Part shown: positions 11,235-19,930 of the stretch, one piece after another
Layout: every line of letters begins with the position of its first letter
Numbering within the stretch: position 1 is the first letter of the stretch
NCBI RefSeq assembly: GCF_900496995.4
Contig: NW_024470388.1
Coordinates: forward strand, 62,001 to 126,000
Direction of reading: 5' to 3'
DNA length: 64,000 nt
Source of the DNA: Aquila chrysaetos chrysaetos
Taxonomy: Eukaryota > Chordata > Aves > Accipitriformes > Accipitridae
Translations under genes and position numbers: made by a program
The notes under the pieces: model-generated
Database searches by the model: none
Told to the model about the DNA's origin: nothing
What the model saw: only the letters and a program-made list of their open reading frames with translations

Positions 11235-11569
11235 GCAAGATTCCCTTTGTTTCACAAAAGAATCCAACTTATATATGTTTCAACAAAGATCCAGAAAGTA
11301 CTAACGGCTCACAGCCAATACTACTAGCACAGGAGGGCATATCTGGCCCAGCTGGGATGTTTGCCAGTCCCCAGAACAGTTAAAGATAAAAACATTCCAT
11401 ACACATACTCGTGACTGTCTTCAGCCACATCTTCCCAGGCCTACACAAGGCCATCCTCCAACCTGACCTTGTGAAACTAGTTCTTCAAAGGCTTGGCAAA
11501 CATGCAGCACAACAAATTCTAACGGTCACTCTTGAAAACAAATGCCAGGTGTTCCGAGCTGCTCCCACA
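11235..11569 (-). mobile_element. LTR U3-R segment, copy 1 (lacks U5)
   Basis: 335 bp nearly identical to 15316-15651. On the minus strand it starts TGTGGGAGCAGCTCGG after a polypurine tract and ends ...GAATCTTGC before the A tail. The AATAAA present in the other copy is AACAAA here. Confidence 0.75.
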
Positions 11570-11926
11570 TCTCCCCCTTTTTTGTTTAGGAACATCAGAT
11601 TCATGAGGAGGCAGCGAGGACTCTAGCTTCGAACTGACGCAATCCTCGTACTGCTCCTCAGGTGATTCTGATTGCTGCAAACACACAAATGATTAATAAT
11701 TCTCCAATAGCAATATAAATTCAGATACACAAATTTAAACCTTCAAATCATATTTTTGGATTTAAGCATTCAACAATATTAGACAATTCTTTGAAAAACA
11801 CCTTATTCTGCTAATTCATATATACACTTTCACTCCCTTGTAAAGGAGTTACACAGAGCCCTTGTTTTTGAAATTCCCAATTGCAATGTAATTTCATTCT
11901 ATTTTATAATGCATTTTTGTCTATGT

Positions 11927-12430
11927 GATGGGTTGATCCTGGCTGAACACCAGTCACCTACCATAGCTATCCTATCACTCTCTCCTCTCACAGCTGGACA
12001 GGGGAATGGGAAATGAGGTTTTTGCTGTTAGTTCATCACACATTATCTCTGTCACTTCATCCTCCTCAGTGGCAGCACTCATCGCACTCTTCCCCTGTTC
12101 CAGCGTGGGATCTCTCCCACGGGAGACAGTCCTCCACGAAGATCTTCAGCATGTGTCCCCTCCACGGCGTGCAGTCCTTCAGGAGCACACTGCTCCAGCG
12201 TGGACCTCCATAGACCGCAGGGGAACGACCCGTCTCACCACGGTCTTCCCCACGGGCTGCAGGGGAATCTCTGCTCTGGCGCCTGGAGCATCTCCTCCCC
12301 CTCCTTCTGCACTGACCTTGGTGTCTGCAGGGTTATTTCTCTTAGATGTTCTCACTCTTCAGCTGCCATGTCTGTGTGTTCCGCAAACCGCATCTCTCTT
12401 CCCCCCTCTCCAGCCGTTTGTTTCATTAAT
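11927..12430 (-). mobile_element. ERVL-type repeat fragment with CCACGGGCTGCAG modules
   Basis: The plus strand starts TGATGGGTTGATCCTGGCTG and contains repeated CTCCAGCGTGG and CCACGGG-CTGCAGGG modules (12100-12260), then GGAGCATCTCCTCCCCC and GACCTTGGTGTCTGCAGGG. I recognise this as a common avian LTR-retrotransposon-associated sequence. Its presence inside the env-bearing insertion makes a third level of nesting. Open frames across it (12006-12476 plus) are not considered genes. Confidence 0.55.
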
Positions 12431-12529
12431 TTTTTTTTTTCCTGTCTCTTCCTCTCTCTCTTTTTTTTTTTTTTAAATTATTTTTATGCAAGCCAAGTTA
12501 CATGAAATGCTTTTGCATCATACGTTCAA

Positions 12530-13028
12530 CTATTTTATGATACGTGGTACAATCATTACAACTGCTAATATTACAATTAAAATAACTAAGTTATGTATAA
12601 GCAAATCTTTCAACCATCCCGTAATTCTCAAACTTGTCAGCCATCCAGTTAAACCTGTGTCAGTTATCGTGAGCCTTTTACTGTGAATCATATTGATATC
12701 GGGTGTTAGTAACGCAAGTCGTCCAAGGCTACATGGCCTCCCGTTAAGTTTCAATGGAATTCCTCTCCCACGCTTTATTTCCACAAATTAAAAATATCCC
12801 CGCAGGTAAAGCAGCTGGAATAGAAAAAAAGAGTGTGATATTCTGGAATAGATTATAGTTACACCAAGCTGTAGCATTTCTATATACAGGCAAAATAGCA
12901 TTTACATTCTGACCCTTTCGAGTGGTGTTATAGGTGTAATTAAACATCACACAGGCATTCATGATGACTGATCCTAAGAACTCTAACTCTTGAGGTTCTT
13001 GCATTTCTTGAGGCAGGTGTGCATACAA
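12530..13028 (-). pseudogene. Retroviral env remnant
   Basis: Two overlapping minus-strand frames (13028-12744 and 12784-12530). The first is a surface-subunit-like segment with several N-glycosylation sequons (NYT, NTT, NAT, NIT) and spaced Cys, ending in an ICGNKAW motif. The second continues with a GRPCSLGRL-type segment and then jumps to a hydrophobic stretch (VILIVILAVVMIV) followed by basic residues, like a membrane anchor. A frameshift separates them, and most of the transmembrane ectodomain is missing. The pattern fits alpha/beta-type avian envelope proteins, by general recognition only. It is non-functional. Confidence 0.6.
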
Positions 13029-13474
13029 CAGGAAAAGTAAACATGGTATCTCCTTGCTGTAGAGCTTTTCCTCGACAGCGTTGCATCAAACTATGTGTAT
13101 TTTTTCCCAAATCATTAAGTGAATCGTCACGGATTAGACAGAGGCATAGAGTTAGAGGGGTTAGTAGGAAAAGGAGATACAGGTAGTGTAGTAAAGTTAG
13201 GTTCTGTTTTAAGTTCGGCAAACCCTGGAGAGGGAGTACCAGGCGATTGGGGTGGGGGGGTGGGGGACGGCGGCGGCACGGCAGCGGTCCCGGCCGCGCA
13301 GAGGCCGTGGGAGGCAGCGGCGGGACGGCCGTGGCAGGCAGCGGTGGAGGTAATGAGGGATATAAATGCGGCTCTTTTTCAGAGTCCACCCTGCCTGATA
13401 CAAAAGAATTATTATCGGAATCAGAATCCTGCTCATTAGCGGCCTGCTTACAGACTGCCTCCTCAAAAGCAGTA

Positions 13475-14459
13475 TCAGGCTGTACCCGCCTGCAAAACTC
13501 GTTGCAAGGCCGCCACTATCGGACGCGCTTCCCGGTGTTGCTCTCTCTCCAGTGCCTGGCGTATCATGTTACCTAGGGACGAACCCGCTGGCAAATGAGA
13601 GACAAGCGCTGCGCTCTGTGGGTTAGCTTGAGCCTTAGCACATTCAACCACAATCGCTTCTTTAGCCGCCTCCGGAAGGTTTGCCGCCTGCACAGCAAGC
13701 TGAAGCCGATCTAAAAAGGCAGTAAACCTCTCGGCAATCCCCTGCGGAACTTTCACGCAAGGGGGGTCCGCTCTATCCATGGCCGCGACACGCCCAAGTG
13801 CGGCCAAGGCAGTTGTTGCAACTGACCGTAAAGTCACGCCCCGCGTATGCCCTGTGCCTGTGCCTGAGTCGTTGCAAACCGTCCCTCCCCACGAGCTGCC
13901 GAACCACCCCGCCGCAACTCCTCTCGTGGATACTGGGGGGGGGCGCATCAGGTCCCCGCTGGTGCCGCCTCTGCAGGAAAAACCTCCGTCTCCGCCGCAC
14001 CCTCCGTGCCCATGTCCGCGATCAAAGACGGCCCACTCTGCGAGCCCCGCTCCACGGCCGCCCGCTCCGTCTGAGTCCGACCCGCTGTCCCCGAGGGCGC
14101 TGTCCCCGCTGTCCCCGAGGGCGCTGTCCCCCGCTGCTCCCGAGGCGACGCTGCACCCGCAGACCGCAGCAGCTCGCGCCGCCAGCAGCACGCCTCAGCC
14201 TCCCGTCCCCGCCGCGACCACCTGCTCCACCTTCCCCCAACTCTGCGATCGTTCAGCAGCTCCGCGCTCGGATCGGAGCAAGGACTCCCGAACTCTCTCC
14301 CCAATTTGGGGGGCTCAAAACTTATCTAGGAGACTCAATGTCCCCCCGGCGCAGCATCCATTGGATGCATTCGCCCATGGGGCCCCTCCTAATCGAACCG
14401 CGGGCACCCACCTCATCAGCTAACACCTTTAATACCTTAATCGCTTGCGCAAGCTCCAT
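13475..14459 (-). pseudogene. Retroviral gag remnant (matrix start and capsid end)
   Basis: The minus-strand ATG at 14459-14457 opens a 45-codon frame starting MELAQAIKVLKVLADEVG, like a matrix N-terminus, stopped by TAA. Further on (about 13770-13480) a frame carries a capsid major-homology-region-like segment (VPQGIAERFTAFLDRL) followed by a helical capsid C-terminal region ending near 13475. Between them is low-complexity Gly/Ala/Asp/Ser sequence. Only 18 bases separate the primer site from the gag ATG, much shorter than an intact leader. The frame is interrupted by a stop and by frame changes, so it cannot make a full Gag. Confidence 0.65.
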
Positions 14460-14477
14460 CGTCCGCCTGTGCGGCCG

Positions 14478-14495
14478 ATCACGTCGGGGTCACCA
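14478..14495 (-). other. Primer-binding site, tRNA-Trp
   Basis: The minus strand reads TGGTGACCCCGACGTGAT, the 18-base complement of the 3' end of tRNA-Trp used by avian alpharetroviruses. It lies three bases inside the 5' LTR end. Confidence 0.9.
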
Positions 14496-14498
14496 CTA

Positions 14499-14730
14499 TG
14501 TAAGCGTTGCCTACATATCAAGGTGCCGCGATTAGATCACTGGTCGGCCCGGACCAGGGAAGAGACAGATAACACACATGGTGTGAGTGCCAACTCCGTC
14601 CTTTATTGCGCAGTTAATTCCTTTTATACTAACAACGGTAGGTGGGATTACTGATATGTCATAGGGAGGCGACGACTAGCCTTCTACCTTTCCGTGACAT
14701 CGCGAGATCTTCCAAACGGTGTTCCCTACA
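14499..14730 (-). mobile_element. 5' LTR of the minus-strand provirus
   Basis: 232 bp. Read on the minus strand it runs from TGTAGGGAACACC to GCAACGCTTACA. TATA (GTATAAAAGG) and AATAAA lie unusually close together, about 25 bp apart. It matches the LTR at 9177-9406 over its whole length with only a handful of differences, most at the two ends, suggesting a fairly young insertion. Confidence 0.85.
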
Positions 14731-14736
14731 GGTGGG

Positions 14737-14873
14737 TATCTATTATATGTATAAATAAACATATAAAGAGTCTAGTGCAGAAATAGAAAATGGCTTCATC
14801 CACATCAGTAATTTTTTTTATTTGTTTATTGATTTTATTTTAAATTGAAATAGTTACTCTGATGGATTGTGCC
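14737..14873. other. Short AT-rich spacer
   Basis: 137 bp of AT-rich sequence between the provirus target duplication and the next LTR. I see no gene in it. Confidence 0.5.
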
Positions 14874-15281
14874 TGTATTGGGTCTGGCTGAGATGGAGTT
14901 AATTCTCCCCATAGCAGCCCTCATAGTGCTGTGCTCTGCATTGGTAGCTACAAAGGTGTCAATAACACACCAGTGTTTTGGCTACTGCTGAGCAGCGCTG
15001 GCACAGCACCAAGGCTGTCTCTCCAACATTTTTGCCCCCCTCAATGGCAGGCTGGGGCTGGGCAAGATCTTGGGAGGGGACATAACCAGGGACAGCTGAC
15101 CTAAACTAACCAAACAGATATTCCATACCATATGACGTCAGCTCAGATTTAAAAGCTAAGTAAAGGGAGACGGAAGGGGGGCATTTTCTCTTCTGGATCA
15201 ACCACTATGCGTACTGAAGCCCTGCTTTCCAGGAAGTGGCTCGACATCACCTGCTGATGGGAAGTAGAGAATAACATAATT
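14874..15281 (+). mobile_element. Truncated LTR, copy 2 of the 4348-4927 family
   Basis: Starts TGTATTGGGTCTGGC and follows the 4348-4927 copy closely for about 400 bp to GAATAACATAATT. It then stops abruptly where another LTR begins at 15282. The last 170 bp of the family (AT-rich R-U5 part) are absent. Confidence 0.75.
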
Positions 15282-15651
15282 TGCGGCGACTGAATCAAGC
15301 ACTCAAGCTCTCTGTGCAAGATTCCCTTTATTTCACTAAAAGATCAAACTTATATATGTTTCAACAAAGGTCTAGAAAGAACTAACAGCAACAAGCCAAT
15401 ACTACCAAACACAGGAGGGCATATCTGGCCCAGCTGGGATGTTTGCCAGTCCCCAGAACAGTTAAAGATAAAAACATTCCATACACATACTCGTGACTGT
15501 CTTCAGCCACATCTTCCCAGGCCTACACAAGGCCATCCTCCAACCTGACCTTGTGAAACTAGTTCTTCAAAGGCTTGGCAAACATGCAGCACAACAAATT
15601 CTAATGGTCACTCTTGAAAACAAATGCCAGGTGTTCCGAGCTGCTCCCACA
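15282..15651 (-). mobile_element. Solo LTR, minus strand (family of 11235-11569)
   Basis: 370 bp with TG...CA termini on the minus strand (TGTGGGAGC to GTCGCCGCA). AATAAA lies at 15332-15327. It includes about 35 bp of U5 that the copy at 11235-11569 lacks. No target duplication is visible: the left side is the truncated LTR and the right side the GGAGGCAA array. Confidence 0.7.
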
Positions 15652-16965
15652 GGAGGAGGCAAAAGGAGGCAAGAGGAAGCAAAAGAGAAGGAGGCAACGG
15701 TATGCCATAAGGTGCATGAAGAGGAAACAGGATAAAACAGGTAATGGAGGAGGAGGAGGAGGTGGAGGAGGATGGAGGAATCGGTGGATGCAATAGGAGA
15801 AATAGGAAACAACATGATGAGGGAGGAGGCGACTGGAGGCAACAGCAGGCAACAGGAGGCAAAAGGATAAGGCGTCTTCCTCCTTCTCGGGGCTCCACTG
15901 GCCTTTTAGTGCCTCCTCCTCCACCTGCTTTAGTGTTCTGAGCTTGCCTCCTGCTGCCTCCAATTTCCTCCTCCTTCTCCTCTTCTTCCTGTTTTGGCTT
16001 CCTTTTGCCTCATCATCCTCTTGCCTCCTCTTACCTCCTCTTGCCTCTTCCTCCTCCTCCTGTTTCCTCTCTTTGCCTCCTGCTGCCAAATCTGGCTCAT
16101 GTGGCCTCCTCTTGCCTACTTCCCCGTTTGTTCCTCCTCCTCCCCCTCCTCTCTTTCTTCCTCTTGCCTCCTCTTGCTTCTTGTTGCCTCCTCTTACCTC
16201 CTCCTCCACCTCCTGCTCTTGGTTCCTCCTGCCTCCCGTTCCCTCCTCCACCTCATCCTGCTCTTGCCTCCTCCTCCTCTTCCTCCTAATATTGACTCCA
16301 CTTGCATCTTGTTGCCTCCTGTTGCATCCTCCTCCTCCTGTCTCCGTGTCCTCTTGCCTCCTGCTGCCTTTCCTTGCCTGCTGTTCCCTCATTCTCCTGG
16401 GACCTCCTGTTGCCTCCTGGAGGAGAAGGAAACAGGAGGAGGAGGAGGCCGAGGACAAGACAAGTAGCAACAGGAGGCAAGAGGAGAAAAGAGGAAGAGG
16501 GGAAGGAGGAGGACACACCAAGGGTCAAGAGAAGGCAGCCAAAGGAGGAGGAAGAGGAGGAGGAAGCAAGAGGAGACAAGAGGAGGATGAGGAAGTGGAG
16601 GCAACAGGAGGCAGCAGAAGGCAACAGTTGAGGAGAGGAGGCCTACGAGATGGAGAAAAGGACAGAGGCAAGAGGAAGCAAGAGGGGCTTAGGAGGAAGA
16701 GGTACCAGGAGACAAAGGTCGGCAAGAGGAGGAGGAGTAGGCAACAGGAGGAGGAGGCAACAGAAAGAGAAAAAGGAGGAGACCACAGGATGCCAGATGA
16801 GGTAACAGGAGGCAAGTAGAGGAGGAGGAGGAGGAGGCAATAGGAGGCCACAGGAGAAGGAAAAAAGAGGAGGCAAGAGGAGGACACCAGAGACGAAGGA
16901 GGAGGCAACAAAAAGAGAAAAAGGAGGAGACAATAGGATGAAACAGGAGGCAACTGGAGGCAACA
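15652..16965. repeat. GGAGGCAA minisatellite in inverted blocks
   Basis: Three blocks of the same motif family alternate in strand. 15652-15880 is purine-rich (GGAGGCAAGAGGAGGCAA), about 15900-16425 is pyrimidine-rich (CTTGCCTCCTCTTGCCTCC) and 16426-16965 is purine-rich again. The long frames in it (Glu/Gly/Arg or Leu/Pro/Ser/Cys) are low-complexity and not coding. Confidence 0.85.
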
Positions 16966-17548
16966 CTAACAGAGAGGAGTTGTGTGGAATAATACTGGAG
17001 GTGACTGAAATTAAACCTATATTAAAGGTACGGCATTGTTCACACATTAAGGAAAGATATAACATCGAAGAAGCTTTCAGGGTGGAATGCAACTGGTATG
17101 CAAGGAATCCATTCCATAGTGGTTCCCTAGACAACATTACCTGCAAACTGGCACAGAGTGTGGAACAGGGTGAGGACTCCGCAGCCAGGCTCTGTGAATC
17201 ACTGCAGAAATGGGAACTTCATGGTACTATGGTACTGATAAACTGCATATTTGACCCCCTGGGCCAACAGTCTGTCATGTTTCAACAGAATGCTGTCCTT
17301 TGTGCGAACTTTGCTCATTATAATATCATTATAATACCAAAACACACCTCCATCCCAAAGACTACTGGCCTCTGAGGTGCGACCACCCCCTCACTGAGCC
17401 TGCGCTCTGAATTTTTGTTAATCTATACCTTTAAAAGTGAAGCGAGAGAATTTTATACCAAACATAATAAAGGTATGTATGACAAAAGTCACTCAAGCTC
17501 CACCTTGAAGTAAAAACTGTATAAAAATGGCCTAAGGAAGGGGGAATG
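16966..17548 (+). mobile_element. Internal 3' remnant of an ERV
   Basis: Non-repetitive sequence leading into a polypurine tract (GGAAGGGGGAA, 17538-17548) and an LTR. It holds a 145-codon open frame (16938-17375) whose first 20 or so codons come from the GGAGGCAA array; the rest has no motif I recognise. Its position directly upstream of a PPT and 3' LTR suggests the end of an env or accessory region. No 5' half of this element is present. Confidence 0.45.
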
Positions 17549-18000
17549 TTAGGGAAGGCAACATCGAAGACAAGTCAGGGAAGATACCATCGCAGACTAC
17601 CTCTGACTCCTGGGATCAGTCGACAGGCTGAGCCTCCCTTCCCCCCCATAGGGACACCTTTGGGTGAGATACGGATTACTTAGTAATCTCTCTATATATA
17701 TAGAATCACTTTTCTTTTTTATTTCATGCACTGCATTTAACGTTTGCATGTGCTTGTGCAGACAGTGTATTTATCACTGGCGATCCATAAGAACCTGTAA
17801 ATCTGTTGCTTTAATAAACTGCACTATTTGTTAAGCTAGCCGTAAAAGTTTCTCATTGGGTGCCACCAACTCTAAGTCTGGCCATGTGAGTCCATGGAGC
17901 GTGACTAAGCTGAAAGCGCAGTGCGCTATTAGTGAATCCGTAATCGTGAGAGTTCAATAAGTTGAACGCAACCGGACTAATAGTGCCAAATTGGATATCA
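17549..18000 (+). mobile_element. 3' LTR of an ERV
   Basis: Starts TGTTAGGGAAGG immediately after the polypurine tract. A TATA-like TATATATATAG lies near 17690 and AATAAA near 17814, followed by about 180 bp of U5-like sequence. The right end is uncertain within about 20 bp. It is an orphan 3' LTR. Confidence 0.55.
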
Positions 18001-19930
18001 GTCAGCATCTAAACCTAGCTGCCCCCAGCCCCTCTGATATCTGAGGATAAGCTGGAACGCAAGGGGGGTTATTTTCTGCCAAATTACTCTTTTACATGAC
18101 ACCAGGTCTCCCCCAGGCCCGTCCACGCTGGGAGACAACCTGCCCCTGCAATTTTCAATTGCAAACCTGGTCCCGGCCTTGGCCCTGCTCCCCGGCTGCC
18201 CCACCCCATCTCTCCCCCACTTCTCCTCAGGCCGCTCGGCCTCTGCCCCCTCCGGCCCCACCCCAGGTTGGCAGTAACTGACAGGCCAACACCGGCTATG
18301 CTGATTGGCTCAGCTGTGGCCAATGGCACAGCTGTTGCCGGGCGGGCAGGGGCAGCCCCGGCCTCTCCTCACAGAGCTGCCCTGCACCAGCTGCGCCCCC
18401 CTCAGTGCAGCTGCGCCTCAGCCAGCCGGGACACTGGGCCTGTGGAGAGACGGCCTTCCAGAGGGGCCATTTCACCTGGAGCTGTTCTCTCAGCAGTGCA
18501 AGGTGTGTGCACAGGTCTGCCCTGCCTCGGTCTGGTCTGCTCGTGGGGTCTGCGCCCCCTCAGGGAGGGAGGGAAGGGGAGGGAACGTGAGAGGACAGGA
18601 CGGGACGGGAGGGGAGCTGCTCTGCGTTCGCTCTGGATCGGCAAGGCTTTCCCAAAATGCGGGTCGGTCTGTGCTCCAGCCACAGGCCCGGGCAGGAGGA
18701 GCTGCGTGACAGGAGCTGCTGGCCTCAGCCAGGCCGGCACCCAGCAGGAGACAGGGCTCTGGCCCCGGTCATACTGCCCATGCTGAGCCCAGCACCCAGG
18801 GCCTTCCTCAGGCCTCACCTTCCCCCTGGGGCTGAGGAGGAGAGACACCCTGTCCTGGCGTGGCCCAGGGCATCCTCCTGCGGCCAGAAGGAAGGACAGA
18901 GCCCCTGTCACTCTCCCCACAGGGGGCTGACCTTCCCTTCTGTCCCTGGGGCTCCCCAGTGCTGGCCAGGCCCTGCGGGGCTTCGGGGCCAAGCAAATGC
19001 TGGGGCACCGAGGGCTCCCGGGGCAGCTTTGGGCATCTCTGAAGCTGAGGCGTGGCTGCCCCCTTGCTTCTGCAGATGCAGTTATCTGCTACCCGCTTTA
19101 TGATCAAAACTGTTTCTTCGTCATGGCACGTGGACTGGACGGATGCCATCTCCCTGTCAGTCTGGGAGGACTTCAGGGAAACAAGGAAGTTGCAGCGTGC
19201 ACCCAGGTAGGAGGACAGCGGAAAGGAGCCCTGACAAGGTTTTTCTGCTGTTTCAGATCTGAGCTCAGGCGTTGGTGTGCGTCCCAGCACCAAAGTCTGC
19301 TTTTTTTTCCTCCAAGCTGCACAGCTCTTTGCCAGCAAGAGCGAGTTGGGCTGAGCTGGTCTTTGGGATAACTTGGCTCCTTCCATTTGTAATTGCATGC
19401 CTGCACTTTTCCTTTTTTCCACCAGTGTCTTCCTGTCACTCCCCTTCCCCCCCAGGTTCCATTCTTTTTCAAAGGTAATTGTGATTTGAGTTTCTAGACA
19501 GATCATGGAGCAGGTAGACACAGGATGTAAGTACAGGCTGGTGTAGACCTTCAGAGCTGCTTGACCTTTAAAGGCTAGATAGATATGGGCTATGGGTAGA
19601 GTTTCTGTTTGCTAATTATTACTCCTTTTGGGGCCCTGTGACAGTGACAGTAAGTTTGTCTCCCTGCAGACCTGCTGCAGTTAAAACTACCCCTGAAAGA
19701 GTTTTGATGATGGCTGCTGTTCCATGTGTTTTCATTTTGGGTACCCGTTTCATAGAGCTAGAATTATTCCTTTGCAGGTAGGTGACAGGGATCTTCTTGC
19801 ACTGGTCTTTTTTTTCTGGAGCGCATCCTGATATCCTTTGTCATCCAGAGCTTTCCCCTCTGTTGCCAAGAAGAGTGATGGTCGTGATGTGGACCAAATC
19901 CTTTGAGTAACGATTTCTTCAAGTCTGATT
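18001..19930. other. GC-rich unidentified region with one exon-like segment
   Basis: About 1.9 kb of CpG-containing, G/C-rich sequence. The minus strand at about 18255-18200 carries a copy of the GGGCAGAGGC-GAGCGGCCT element that recurs at 20650 and 62600. Overlapping long frames exist on both strands, as expected from GC content, and none shows a recognisable domain. 19076-19206 is bounded by CTTCTGCAG and GTAGGA and is open in more than one frame, so it could be an exon, but I do not recognise the protein. Confidence 0.4.

Larger units (their letters stand above)
11201..13100 (-). mobile_element. Env-to-poly(A) retroviral insertion (probable retrocopy of an env mRNA)
   Basis: On the minus strand the order is env frames (about 13028-12530), a repeat-interrupted 3' region, polypurine tract (AAAAAAGGGGGAGA just above 11569), U3-R (11569-11235) and then A-rich tail (23 uninterrupted A, 34 with two interruptions). 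The U3-R part ends about 11 bases after the position of the polyadenylation signal seen in the related LTR at 15282-15651, where cleavage would occur. The U5 end is missing. This is how a polyadenylated retroviral transcript looks. The upper limit near 13100 is approximate. Confidence 0.5.
9177..14730 (-). mobile_element. Alpharetrovirus-like endogenous provirus, minus strand, with nested insertion
   Basis: A minus-strand provirus bounded by two LTRs (14499-14730 is 5', 9177-9406 is 3') and a perfect 6-bp target duplication GGTGGG (9171-9176 and 14731-14736). A tRNA-Trp primer site sits directly inside the 5' LTR, and a polypurine tract (GAGGAGGGGGAAA, 9407-9419) directly inside the 3' LTR. 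A Trp primer and a 6-bp duplication are typical of avian sarcoma/leukosis-type viruses. Gag (14459-13475) and the integrase end of pol (11111-10464) survive in the right order. Reverse transcriptase is missing, and env-bearing material of another element lies between gag and integrase. All frames are broken, so this is a defective fossil. Confidence 0.85.

Noticed and set aside
12006-12476. 156-codon plus-strand frame
   Set aside because: It lies in an LTR-retrotransposon repeat fragment with CCACGGGCTGCAG modules and ends in a poly-T tract.
15601-17146. Several 100-300 codon frames rich in Leu/Pro/Cys or Glu/Gly/Arg
   Set aside because: They derive from the GGAGGCAA minisatellite.
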